A stretch of DNA of 64,000 nucleotides from Corynebacterium glaucum (lineage in GTDB: Bacteria; Actinomycetota; Actinomycetes; Mycobacteriales; Mycobacteriaceae): positions 62,001 to 126,000 of the forward strand of contig NZ_CP047358.1 in assembly GCF_030408855.1 (NCBI RefSeq), written 5' to 3'. Below the pieces are notes generated by a model. That model was not told the origin of the DNA, ran no database searches, and saw only the letters and a list, made by a program, of their open reading frames with translations. Below, in pieces: positions 18,698 to 26,842 of this stretch (positions are counted from its first letter, which is position 1; each line of letters begins with the position of its first letter). Both the position numbers and the translations under genes were made by a program.

Positions 18698-19196
18698 ATT
18701 GGAGCCTATGCTTTTCGACGCCCTCCCGCGCGAGCCTTCAAACCCACCTCCGGCGCAATATCGTTTACTTTTTGCGCGACCTCGGATCGGCTCTCAAAAT
18801 GCCGGGAATAGGGTCGTTGGACGAATAATCTTCCAGGACGTTCGGCTCCATGCAATTCATGAATTCGAATATCTCGCTCCTGAGCTGAGCGCAGATACTT
18901 TTCTGTGCGAGGCTGGCTCAATGCGCTTAGAACTTCTTGTGCATGCGCAGATCCGCGCATAGTTCCCCACCCCGTGTTAGAAGTCGACCTTGATGTCTCC
19001 CAAACTTCGGACTATTATTCCATGTTGAGTGAGCGATGGTGGTCTGATGACCGCCGATTGACTCCAGTAGAAGGGGCCACGTCCGAATACCGGCATCCGC
19101 CGAAGCATCGGGAGGGGCCCTTTCACTATCTCAACTCTCCGTGTACGGAAATTGGAGCCTATGCTTTTCGACGCCCTCCCGCGCGAACCTTCCAAC
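18698..19196. repeat. direct repeat of the alkB 5' end flanking a 453-bp block
   Basis: The sequence from 18698 (attggagcctatgctttt, continuing through the codons for MLFDALPRE) recurs from 19151. The first 36 bases are identical, and similarity fades over the next 15-20 bases. The second copy is the real alkB start; the first is cut off after about 12 codons and reads into unrelated lower-GC DNA. The block 18750-19150 shows no gene I can support. It could be a decayed insertion or a misassorted partial duplication. Each copy contains the genome motif (18710, 19163). Confidence 0.8.
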
Positions 19197-19841
19197 CCCG
19201 CTCCCGGAGTCGTGCACGTGCCTAACTTCTTGGCGTTGGAGGAGCAGGAAGCACTGGTTACGCAGGCGCGCAAAATCGCCCGGTCAGTGGCGGGCACGCC
19301 GGTTGCTATGCGACGGCCTTACGTTGGCACCGGTCAGATGACCACCTGGATGCTCTCACTCGGTTGGTTCTGGGCAACGAAGCCGTACCGGCTGGTGCGC
19401 GAGGTAGACGGGCACCCAACGCCACCAATACCCGCGAACTACCAGGAAATCGCGGCCAAAGTTATGGCGGCAGCGCGCGAGATCGACCCGCAGGTCGGTG
19501 CCACGCCCGAGGTGGAAACCGCGCTGGTGAACTTTTACCCGCCAGGCACTTCGATGGGCATGCACGTCGATGCGGAGGAAGAGTCGGACAACGCGGTGGT
19601 GAGTCTGTCGATCGGGGAGGAGACTATCTTCCGCATCGAGGCGCCCGGCGGCACCGTCGACCTGCTGCTCATGTCCGGCGACGCGCTAGTGTTCGGCGGG
19701 CCGGCGCGCCGGGCCCGCCACGGCGTGATGGGCGTGCGCGCGGGCACCGGCCCGGCCGGCACGGGTCTCACCGAGGGCCGAATCAACATCACGATGCGGC
19801 AAGTGCACGCCCCTTCCGCCCGGTACGCTAATGGGCTATGA
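19161..19841 (+). CDS. alkB: alpha-ketoglutarate-dependent dioxygenase AlkB
   Basis: A 226-residue Fe(II)/2-oxoglutarate dioxygenase that repairs alkylated bases such as 1-methyladenine. The iron ligands are HVD (about residue 134) and the later His in RHGV; the 2-oxoglutarate arginine lies in RINITMR. NFYPPGTSMGMH is the typical substrate-lid context. The start is the ATG at 19161; its first 36 bases with leader are duplicated 453 bp upstream. The next gene overlaps its stop by 4 bp, indicating an operon. Confidence 0.92.
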   Translation: MLFDALPREPSNPAPGVVHVPNFLALEEQEALVTQARKIARSVAGTPVAMRRPYVGTGQMTTWMLSLGWFWATKPYRLVREVDGHPTPPIPANYQEIAAKVMAAAREIDPQVGATPEVETALVNFYPPGTSMGMHVDAEEESDNAVVSLSIGEETIFRIEAPGGTVDLLLMSGDALVFGGPARRARHGVMGVRAGTGPAGTGLTEGRINITMRQVHAPSARYANGL

Positions 19842-20554
19842 ACGCACCAGAGAGCGAGAAGTTCGCAGTAGTCACCGGCGGTTCCGCCGGCATTGGTGAG
19901 GCCGCCTGCCGGGCACTCGCGGCAGACGGCTGGACCGTCTACGTCGCCGCGCGCCGCGTCGAGAAGTGCGAGGCCATCGCGCAAGAGATCGGCGGGATTG
20001 CGTTGGAGTTGGACGTGACGGATCAACGAAGCGTCGACAAGCTGAAAGAGCTCCCTCAAGTCGACCTTTTGGTGAACAACGCGGGTGGTGCGAAGGAGCT
20101 GGATTACCTGCGCGACGCGAGCGCCGAAGATTGGCAGTGGATGTTTGACACCAACGTGCTGGGCACGATGCGGGTGACCAAGGCGCTGTACCCGCAGCTC
20201 AAGGAGGCGAAGGGGCTGGTGATCAACATTGGCTCCGTGGCCGGTACTGACGCGTACAAGGGCGGAAGCGGCTACAACGCGGCGAAGTACGGGCTGCGTG
20301 GGATGACGCGGGCGTTTCGTCGTGAAGAAGCTCCCGACATCCGGGTGTGCGAGATCGATCCGGGCCGCGTGAAGACGGAGTTCTCGCTCAACCGCTTCGC
20401 CGGCGACGAGGCGCGCGCCGCCGCGGTGTACGACGGCAAGCTCAACCTCGAGGCGGAGGACATCGCCGAGGCGATCCGTTGGGTGGCCTCGCTGCCGCCG
20501 CGTGTGAACGTAGACACCATGAGTATTATGCCCGCTGACCAGGCGGAACGTTAA
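19838..20554 (+). CDS. SDR family oxidoreductase
   Basis: A 238-residue classical short-chain dehydrogenase: cofactor motif TGGSAGIG (residues 14-21), NNAG (about 78-81), catalytic serine in NIGSVAG and YNAAK. An Arg-rich segment (ARRVEK) after strand 2 suggests NADP(H). The ATG overlaps the alkB stop (ATGA), and the following LysE-type gene begins directly after its stop, so these form one transcript. Substrate unknown. Confidence 0.88.
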   Translation: MNAPESEKFAVVTGGSAGIGEAACRALAADGWTVYVAARRVEKCEAIAQEIGGIALELDVTDQRSVDKLKELPQVDLLVNNAGGAKELDYLRDASAEDWQWMFDTNVLGTMRVTKALYPQLKEAKGLVINIGSVAGTDAYKGGSGYNAAKYGLRGMTRAFRREEAPDIRVCEIDPGRVKTEFSLNRFAGDEARAAAVYDGKLNLEAEDIAEAIRWVASLPPRVNVDTMSIMPADQAER

Positions 20555-21208
20555 ATGACGGGATCAGCATTCGCCGCACTGCTTGCCACCTGGATCGCGG
20601 CGATTCTCAGCCCCGGACCGGACGTATTCCAGATCATCCGCGTCGGCGCGAAAGACCGCGCGGCTGGTGTGGCGTGCGCGCTGGGGATCATGGTGGGCAA
20701 TGCCCTGTGGATTATCGGCTCGCTGCTCGGGCTGTCTGCGCTGATCCAAGCGGTGCCGCAGATCTTGGTGGTGCTGCAGATTGTCGGTGGTGCGTACCTG
20801 CTGTACATGGGCATTGGCGCGTTGCGCGGCGGGTTGGCGGGGCGCAGGCCGGACCCGGCCGCAGCCGGAGCACCCCAACACGCTCGCACCGTCGCTCCGG
20901 CGAAGGCGTTTCGCATCGGTGTGGCCACAAACCTATCCAACCCGAAGGCGATCCTCTTCTTCGGCGCGATTTTCGCGCAGTTCGTCCGCCCCGGCATGGG
21001 CGCGCAGTGGATGCTCATCATCGCGCTGACGCTGATTGTCACGGGCATCATCTGGTTCGTGGCGTTCGCGGCGGCGGTGCGCGCGCTGGCCGCGCCGATT
21101 CAGCGTTACGGCTGGGGGATTGACATTGCTACCGGCGCCGTGTTCATCGCGATCGCGCTGTGGATGGTGGTTGAGGGAGTGACTGCCGCGGCGCAGCATC
21201 TGGCTTAG
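20555..21208 (+). CDS. LysE family amino acid exporter / translocator
   Basis: A 217-residue protein with six membrane segments and the RhtB/LysE start region (ILSPGPDVFQIIRVGAKDRAAG, a variant of the PGP motif). NLSNPKAILFFGA in the middle is strongly family-typical. It exports amino acids or small metabolites from the cytoplasm; the specific substrate is unknown. The start ATG directly abuts the SDR stop. Confidence 0.88.
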   Translation: MTGSAFAALLATWIAAILSPGPDVFQIIRVGAKDRAAGVACALGIMVGNALWIIGSLLGLSALIQAVPQILVVLQIVGGAYLLYMGIGALRGGLAGRRPDPAAAGAPQHARTVAPAKAFRIGVATNLSNPKAILFFGAIFAQFVRPGMGAQWMLIIALTLIVTGIIWFVAFAAAVRALAAPIQRYGWGIDIATGAVFIAIALWMVVEGVTAAAQHLA

Positions 21209-21218
21209 ACTTGTCCGC

Positions 21219-21512
21219 ATGCATATCGAGGTGCCCATCGCAGGCGAGTCCATCAAACTCGGCCAGTTTCTCAAGCTAGCCAACCTCGCGGAATCCGGCG
21301 GTCACGCGAAAGAACTCATCGCAGAAGGTGAGGTGCAAGTCGACGGCGAGGTGGTCTCTTCGAGGGGCTTTTCGCTTGGCGACGGTGCACGGGTCACCGT
21401 CGGCGACACCTCGGCGACCGTCGTGTGTAGTGGGGAGGACGGCGAGGACGACTACTTCGACGAGCGCACCGCCAACGATGATTTCGACCCCGAAAAGTGG
21501 AGGAACATGTAA
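21219..21512 (+). CDS. RNA-binding S4 domain protein
   Basis: A 97-residue YbcJ/YaaA-like S4 protein: residues 12-60 form the alpha-L RNA-binding motif (LGQFLKLANLAESGGHAKELIAEGEVQVDGEV). The acidic tail ends EKWRNM. Probably binds structured RNA or ribosomes. It lies 10 bp after the LysE-type gene and directly before the VOC gene. A genome-motif copy lies at 21374-21384. Confidence 0.88.
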   Translation: MHIEVPIAGESIKLGQFLKLANLAESGGHAKELIAEGEVQVDGEVVSSRGFSLGDGARVTVGDTSATVVCSGEDGEDDYFDERTANDDFDPEKWRNM

Positions 21513-22256
21513 ATGCCCGCATTCGAGGCGAAACCCGGCATGCCGTACTGGCAGGATTTGGTGACCACGCAGCCGCAAAAAGCAGCGTATTTTTACGCGA
21601 AGCTGCTTGGCTGGGAAGTTTCCAACGATGCGTACCGCGTCGCCCGCAAAGAGGGGTTGCCGGTAGCTGGCATCGTCGGCGCGGAGACCGACCTGTTGGG
21701 CTGGACGCCGTACTTCCTCGGGTTGGGCACCGACGGGGTGGAGAAGCTCGGCGGCGAAGTGATCAGCACTGCGGACGTGGCGCTTGGGCAGATGACCATT
21801 TGCCAAGACCGCACCGGCTGCCCGTTCGGGTTGATCGAGCCGCACGGGGAAGATCAGTTCGTGGCTGCCGGGGAGCCGGGCGTGCCCGTGTGGCACGAAT
21901 ACATCGCGCCGAGCCAGGACGCGATCGACTTCTACGCTGAGCTTTTCGACTGGGAAGTGGTGCGCGACGGCAACTACTTCATCGCGATGGAAGACGGCGC
22001 ACCGTTTTTGGGCATGCTGCTCGATGAAACCGCCGGTGTGTCGCTGTGGCAGACCTATTTCGGCGTGGAAAACCTCGAGCACGCGCTGATGACCGTCGGC
22101 AATTTTGGTGGCCAAGTGATCAGCGGTCCGGTGGCCAGCCCCTTCGGCCTGATTGCCATCGCGGAGGACGCCACCGGCGCGGGTTTTCACCTCTGCGAAG
22201 TAGCGGTGCCCGAATTCGACGACATCCGCGAATCCGACTCCATCCTGGATCTGTGA
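21513..22256 (+). CDS. VOC family protein (two glyoxalase-fold domains)
   Basis: A 247-residue protein with two repeated vicinal-oxygen-chelate domains: PYWQDLVTTQPQKAAYFYAKLLGW (residues about 10-33) and HEYIAPSQDAIDFYAELFDW (about 128-147). Each is followed by the GLIEPHG or GLIAIAEDATGAGF type strand. The family includes dioxygenases, glyoxalases and resistance proteins; no specific activity can be assigned. It immediately follows the S4 gene. Confidence 0.85.
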   Translation: MPAFEAKPGMPYWQDLVTTQPQKAAYFYAKLLGWEVSNDAYRVARKEGLPVAGIVGAETDLLGWTPYFLGLGTDGVEKLGGEVISTADVALGQMTICQDRTGCPFGLIEPHGEDQFVAAGEPGVPVWHEYIAPSQDAIDFYAELFDWEVVRDGNYFIAMEDGAPFLGMLLDETAGVSLWQTYFGVENLEHALMTVGNFGGQVISGPVASPFGLIAIAEDATGAGFHLCEVAVPEFDDIRESDSILDL

Positions 22257-22266
22257 CTTAAAAGCC

Positions 22267-23014
22267 ATGACCAGCGCGAGAGTACTGAATTCTGGAATTG
22301 CGGCTGCAGTCGTCGCAATGGCGTTGTTGGCGCTCATGTTCGTCGCCGCCCCCGCGGCGCACGCCTACCACGTGGACCCGTCGTATAACCGGGAACGCAC
22401 CGCGCTCGCGGTCGTGCACCCGGATGGGCGGGTGAGCATCTCCCCAACAGCAGAGGAGCAGCGTCCGGCGCTGAGCCTGTCCAAGCTCTACCTCGGCTAC
22501 TACGTGCTCTACCACGGCACTGCGAAAGAGAAGGGCGAGATCAAGGAGATGCTCACTACCTCCGACGACGCCATTGCCACCCGCCTGGATGCGAAATACC
22601 CCGAAGGCATTGACAAGGTTGCCAAGGATTTCGACCTTGACCAAACGAAACGCAACGGTTACTGGGGAAAGACACAAACGTCGGCACGCGACGTGGCTAC
22701 CTTCATCGCCGCCATCGTGTGGGACCCCCGCGCCAAGCCGCTTTTTCGACGGCATGGCGCAACAGGAAGAAGTCGCCGCCGACGGGTTCATCCAGGAATT
22801 CGGCACCGCACGCCTCGACCGCGTGAAAAGTTCGAAGATGGGGTGGGCGGATGAACGAGACACCGCCACGGCAAGTGTGTCCTGGGGTGAGATCGGCGAT
22901 GAGACCTGGGCCGTTGCCGCGCTGACCACGGGTTCGGCGTACCACAACACGGTGGACACGCGGATGGGCATCAGCCAGGTCGACGACTCGCCACCGAAGA
23001 GCGAAAAGCGGTGA
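22267..23014 (+). pseudogene. secreted serine-hydrolase-like protein (penicillin-binding/beta-lactamase fold), frameshifted
   Basis: It starts MTSARVLNSGIAAAVVAMALLALM, a clear signal peptide ending AHA near residue 36. SLSK at about residue 71 is a candidate SxxK nucleophile motif, and an HTG-like element (TTGSAYHN) sits near the C-terminus. The frame breaks in the T run at 22742-22746: with four Ts the protein reads AKPLFDGMAQQEEV and continues in the second frame to the TGA at 23012-23014. The break falls exactly inside a copy of the genome motif (GCTTTTCGACGG). Mutation, slipped-strand variation or sequencing error are all possible. Confidence 0.75.
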
Positions 23015-23062
23015 ATCGGTACAGCGAGCGCGGGGCGCTAAGACCGCATTAAGCTGCGGGGC

Positions 23063-23275
23063 ATGGCCAATAAGACATCGGGAGATAACAGCACCCTGCT
23101 CGCCGCCATTATGGGATTGTTGCTCGGCGTCGGGTTTTACTTCGGAACCCATAACTCCTTCAGCAGTGAGACGGTCGCGCTAGTGCTGGCAATCGGTATT
23201 GGGGTGATGTGGTTCCTCATCTTCAAACCGATCTTCGCTAAAGAAGCGGAGAAAGATCAGGACGAGACGCCTTAG
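23063..23275 (+). CDS. small two-helix membrane protein
   Basis: 70 residues with a short polar N-terminus, two hydrophobic helices (about 11-27 and 36-56) and a charged tail (AKEAEKDQDETP). No family recognised. It overlaps the stop of the convergent gene by 4 bp. Resembles the many short actinobacterial inner-membrane proteins of unknown role. Confidence 0.6.
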   Translation: MANKTSGDNSTLLAAIMGLLLGVGFYFGTHNSFSSETVALVLAIGIGVMWFLIFKPIFAKEAEKDQDETP

Positions 23276-23997
23276 GCCGACGCAAGGAACTCAGCGACGT
23301 CACGCACGCGGCGCCTGGACTCTGCAGGCGTCGCGATGTAGTGGGTCGAATGGTACGCAACCACCTGCGCTCGGCGCGGCGGCTGCACCCGCGCCACAAC
23401 CTCATCCTTCAGCGCGACCTGCAAAAACGACACCGCTTTGGTGCTGGAATCCGGCACCACGGTGGGAAACGTGAGCACATGCACGTCCGCGTCGGGCGGG
23501 ATGGACTCGGCGGCGGCACCGAATGCCCACACCGCGATCCGCTTGGCACCTTCCGCGCGGGCGAACTCCACAGCCGCTTCGGCGTCAGCCAGGTTGTTCA
23601 CGTCGAGCATGGTCGCCCCCGACAGCTCTGCCACGCCGGCGACCTCGGGGCGCCAGGAGTTGTTCTTGGCGTTGGACGGGCCGTCGTAAAGCGAAATGCC
23701 CCATGTGGCGGTGGGTGAGCTGGGCACGAACAGGGTGCCGAGCTCCACCTGGCGGACCTCGACGCCGCCGGGGAAGGCGACGCCCGGCATGGACTGGTCG
23801 ATGCCGCTGCCGAGCATGAGCATGGCGGCATGGGTGATGCGGTCGGGAAGCAGCGCGAGGTACTGCTCCGAGCTGGGGTCGTAGGTGGCCTCGATGTAGC
23901 TGACGAGTTGCTCGAGCTGAAGCTCGGGTGGCATTTCGCGGTCGCGGCCGCCGACGTGGAAATCGTCGCTGAGCTGCTCGTTGATCGGCTCTACCAA
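23272..23997 (-). CDS. conserved hypothetical protein, possibly alpha/beta-hydrolase-like
   Basis: About 241 residues. The TTG at 23997 overlaps the stop of the upstream M13 peptidase gene and would give coupled translation; an ATG at 23934 is a shorter option. The sequence has alternating strand/helix pattern and repeated conserved tracts (MLMLGSGIDQSMPG, RIAVWAFGAAAESIPPDADVHVLTFPTVVPDSS), with a late YHSTHYI. It lacks a GxSxG nucleophile elbow, so I do not assign catalysis. It forms a probable operon with pepO. Confidence 0.6.
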   Translation of the reverse strand: MVEPINEQLSDDFHVGGRDREMPPELQLEQLVSYIEATYDPSSEQYLALLPDRITHAAMLMLGSGIDQSMPGVAFPGGVEVRQVELGTLFVPSSPTATWGISLYDGPSNAKNNSWRPEVAGVAELSGATMLDVNNLADAEAAVEFARAEGAKRIAVWAFGAAAESIPPDADVHVLTFPTVVPDSSTKAVSFLQVALKDEVVARVQPPRRAQVVAYHSTHYIATPAESRRRVRDVAEFLASA

Positions 23998-25898
23998 ATT
24001 GTCACCCGATCTTCCGGCGCGATCCAAACGGGCGAACCTTTCTCCACGTCAAAGGCCTCGTAGAACTCCTCGACGTTGCCGGCGATGACGTTGCAGCGGA
24101 ACTCGTTCGGCGAGTGCGGGTCAATCGCCAGCAGCTGCGCGGCCATCTCCGGGCGCGACTTGGAGCGCCACACGCGGGCCCACGCCAAAAAGAGGCGCTG
24201 GAAACCGGTGAACTCGCCGTCGAGGTCGCCGAACGGCTTCGCCTCGCCGTCGCCCAAGCCCTTGTCCTCTAAGTAAAGCTTGTAGGCCACCACCGCGATG
24301 CCGAGACCACCGAGGTCACCGATGTTCTCGCCGAGGGTGAACTCGCCGTTGACGCCGGAAATGCCTTCGCGGTCCGCGAGCACGCTGGGCACGAGGCCTT
24401 GGAACTGGCCCACGAGTTTTGAAGTCAGCTCCTCGAAGCGCTCGCGGTCGGCATCGGTCCACCAGGAGTTCAAGTTGCCTAGGCCGTCGTAACGCGAGCC
24501 CTGGTCGTCGAAGCCATGGCCGATTTCGTGGCCGATAACCGCTCCGATCGCCCCGAAATTCTCCGCCGCGTCCGCCTCCGGGTCGAAGAACGGCGGCTGC
24601 AAGATGGCGGCGGGGAACGTGATGTCATTGACCACCGGGTTGTAGAACGCGTTCACGGTCTGCGGAGTGGAGACCCACTCTTCGCGGTCAGTCGGCTTGC
24701 CAATCTTGGACAGCTGGTAGTCGTGCTCGAAGGCGGAACCCGCACGCACGTTGTCCACCAGCGCCTCGCCCGACTCGTCGAATTCGAGCCCATCGAAGCT
24801 GCGCCACCGATCCGGGTAGCCAATCTTTGAGGTGAACTGCGACAGCTTCGCCTGCGCGCGATCCTTCGTGGCCTCGCTCATCCACTCCAGCTTGGCAATC
24901 CGCTCACGGTACGCGCGGACTAAGTAAGAGACCAGCTCGAGCATCTCGCTTTTCGACGAAGCCGGGAAATGCTTTTCCACATACACCCGGCCAATTTCCT
25001 CGCCCACGAGGGACTCCGCCAGTCCCACACCGCGCTTCCAGCGGTCGCGCTGCTGCGTGGCACCGGAGAGGTGGGTGCCGAAGAACTCGAAGTTCGCTTC
25101 GCCGATTTCCTCGCTGAGCAGACCGGCGCGCGAGCGCAGGATGTTCCACGCGCCCCACAGCTGCCAGTCCGCCAGGGTCTCTGGGCGCAGCATGCCGGCG
25201 AGGTCCTGGGTGTAGGAGGGCATCATGTCAATCAAGCGGCCGTCCTGGATGCCCGAGGCGCGCAGCATCTCCTGGATGATGCCTGGCAGCTGGTCAAGCT
25301 CGGTCGGATTGTAGGTGGCCACCGCGTCACGGGCACGGACGACATCCCAATGGCTTTCAGCCAGGTGCGATTCCAAAGCCACGATGCGCTGGGCCGCGAG
25401 TTGCGGGGTGAGCCCCAGCAAGTACTTCGGATCCAAGAACTCGAGCATGCGCGCGACGTGCGCCTCGTACTTCTGCAGCGTCTCTGCGTGCTGGGGCTCG
25501 CGGTAGTAAGCCTCATCCGGCAGGCCAAGGCCGGATTGCACTAGGTAGGGCACCGCCAATTCGCCCTGGGAGTCCTTTTCCACCCAGTAGGTCAGCGGGC
25601 CCCCAATGCCATCGCGCTCGAGGACACCGAGGTTGCGGACGAACTCCTCGACGTTTTTCACCGCAATTTTCTCCAGGTCGCCCTCGAGCGGCGCAGTGCC
25701 GCCGGCGTTGATCGCGTCGGTGTCCATGAAGGAGCGATAGAGTGCGCCCCCGCGGCTGTCGCTCTCTTCGAGCAACGCGTGAACATCGGCTTCCGATTTA
25801 TCGCGCAGTTCGTAGAATGATCCGTCGATTCCGCGGTCTGCAGGGATCTCGTGTTCACGCACCCACGTGCCGTTGACTAGCTCAAAGAGGTCTTGCAT
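23991..25898 (-). CDS. pepO: M13 family zinc metallopeptidase (neprilysin/PepO-like)
   Basis: 635 residues. The catalytic HEIGHGFDD (HExxH, nt about 24505-24530) and downstream glutamate in NIGDLGGL match M13, as do VNAFYNPV and CNVIAGNVEEFYEAF near the C-terminus. There is no signal peptide, so it is probably cytoplasmic or exported by a non-classical route. It degrades oligopeptides. The genome motif at 24948 lies antisense within the gene. Confidence 0.92.
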   Translation of the reverse strand: MQDLFELVNGTWVREHEIPADRGIDGSFYELRDKSEADVHALLEESDSRGGALYRSFMDTDAINAGGTAPLEGDLEKIAVKNVEEFVRNLGVLERDGIGGPLTYWVEKDSQGELAVPYLVQSGLGLPDEAYYREPQHAETLQKYEAHVARMLEFLDPKYLLGLTPQLAAQRIVALESHLAESHWDVVRARDAVATYNPTELDQLPGIIQEMLRASGIQDGRLIDMMPSYTQDLAGMLRPETLADWQLWGAWNILRSRAGLLSEEIGEANFEFFGTHLSGATQQRDRWKRGVGLAESLVGEEIGRVYVEKHFPASSKSEMLELVSYLVRAYRERIAKLEWMSEATKDRAQAKLSQFTSKIGYPDRWRSFDGLEFDESGEALVDNVRAGSAFEHDYQLSKIGKPTDREEWVSTPQTVNAFYNPVVNDITFPAAILQPPFFDPEADAAENFGAIGAVIGHEIGHGFDDQGSRYDGLGNLNSWWTDADRERFEELTSKLVGQFQGLVPSVLADREGISGVNGEFTLGENIGDLGGLGIAVVAYKLYLEDKGLGDGEAKPFGDLDGEFTGFQRLFLAWARVWRSKSRPEMAAQLLAIDPHSPNEFRCNVIAGNVEEFYEAFDVEKGSPVWIAPEDRVTIW

Positions 25899-25920
25899 GC
25901 CCCCGAGTGTAACGGTTTAG

Positions 25921-26835
25921 CTACTCCTCAGATGCCGGTTCCGGTGCAGGATCTCCGGAGTGCAGGACGACCCAATCTGCGGCTTCGCGCGGGGCAGCTT
26001 GGCCGTAATCACCGTGCGCGCCCATCGCTCCCGGAATGCCCAGTGCTTCCACGCCCAGGTGGGAAAAGATCCCGGCGAACTCGGAGAAGGGGACGCGGCC
26101 CGCGTTCAGGTGGGTGCGCATCGCAGGTTCCACCAGCGGGCGGTAGTCCTCATCCATGGAGCAAACGATGTCGTCGGGGCGGCAGATTTCCAGCACGAGG
26201 TCCGCGAGCTGGCCGTAACCGCCTTCGAGCTCGCCGAGGGCGCCGCGTGAGTCGGGGGAGGTGCCCGGCGCGAGCCACGCACCGTTGTCACCCTGGTACG
26301 GGTTGGCAATCAGCGCTACCGAGCGCACGCGTTCCGGCGCGATTGGGCCGGAGCCGTAGGCGATGTCGCGCGTGAGGCGCGCGGCTACGTCCGCGCCAAG
26401 CGAGTACCCGGTGAAGTGGAACGTTGCGTCCGGGCACGCATTTGAAAGCCTGGTCACCACATTGCGGGTTGCCGTGTATGCCTCCGCCGAAGCGGCGTAG
26501 TACGTGCGGTTCGCAAACGCTGCGGAGTTGTAGGACACCCACAGCGGCTGGACCTGTCCGCCGGTCTGAGCCTGGGTGCGCAACCCGGTGGAGAACACCT
26601 GCCCGCCGTGCGGCAAGAACGTGGGCACGCCTTCCACCGTGTTCGCGCCGCCTGGAACGGCAATGAGGTACTGCGCGCGGCATCCCTGTTGGCCGAGCAG
26701 GTCGCCAACCAGGTTCGACGGCGTGATTGGGGCGGGGAATGCGTTTGCCGCAGGAGCGGTGGCCAGCGGAGTTAGCAGTGCGGCGGCCGCGGCGATTGTG
26801 GCCGCAGCTTTCGCGGCGATGGCGTGAAGTTTCAT
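25921..26835 (-). CDS. cutinase family secreted esterase
   Basis: 304 residues with a typical signal peptide (cleavage after about residue 32, PAANA-F). The serine nucleophile lies in GYSLGA (about residue 145), and the cutinase-like CRPDDIVC near residue 215 contains the catalytic Asp with a disulfide pair. A late GAHGDYG supplies the His region. In mycolate bacteria such enzymes hydrolyse esters of the outer lipids. It sits 7 bp downstream of emb, so it probably belongs to the arabinogalactan transcript. Confidence 0.88.
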   Translation of the reverse strand: MKLHAIAAKAAATIAAAAALLTPLATAPAANAFPAPITPSNLVGDLLGQQGCRAQYLIAVPGGANTVEGVPTFLPHGGQVFSTGLRTQAQTGGQVQPLWVSYNSAAFANRTYYAASAEAYTATRNVVTRLSNACPDATFHFTGYSLGADVAARLTRDIAYGSGPIAPERVRSVALIANPYQGDNGAWLAPGTSPDSRGALGELEGGYGQLADLVLEICRPDDIVCSMDEDYRPLVEPAMRTHLNAGRVPFSEFAGIFSHLGVEALGIPGAMGAHGDYGQAAPREAADWVVLHSGDPAPEPASEE

Positions 26836-26842
26836 GACGTTT

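Noticed and set aside
18905..19225. A possible 106-codon gene in the block before alkB
   Set aside because: It runs into alkB in another frame, has no ribosome-binding site or family motif, and its tail is the alkB mirror.
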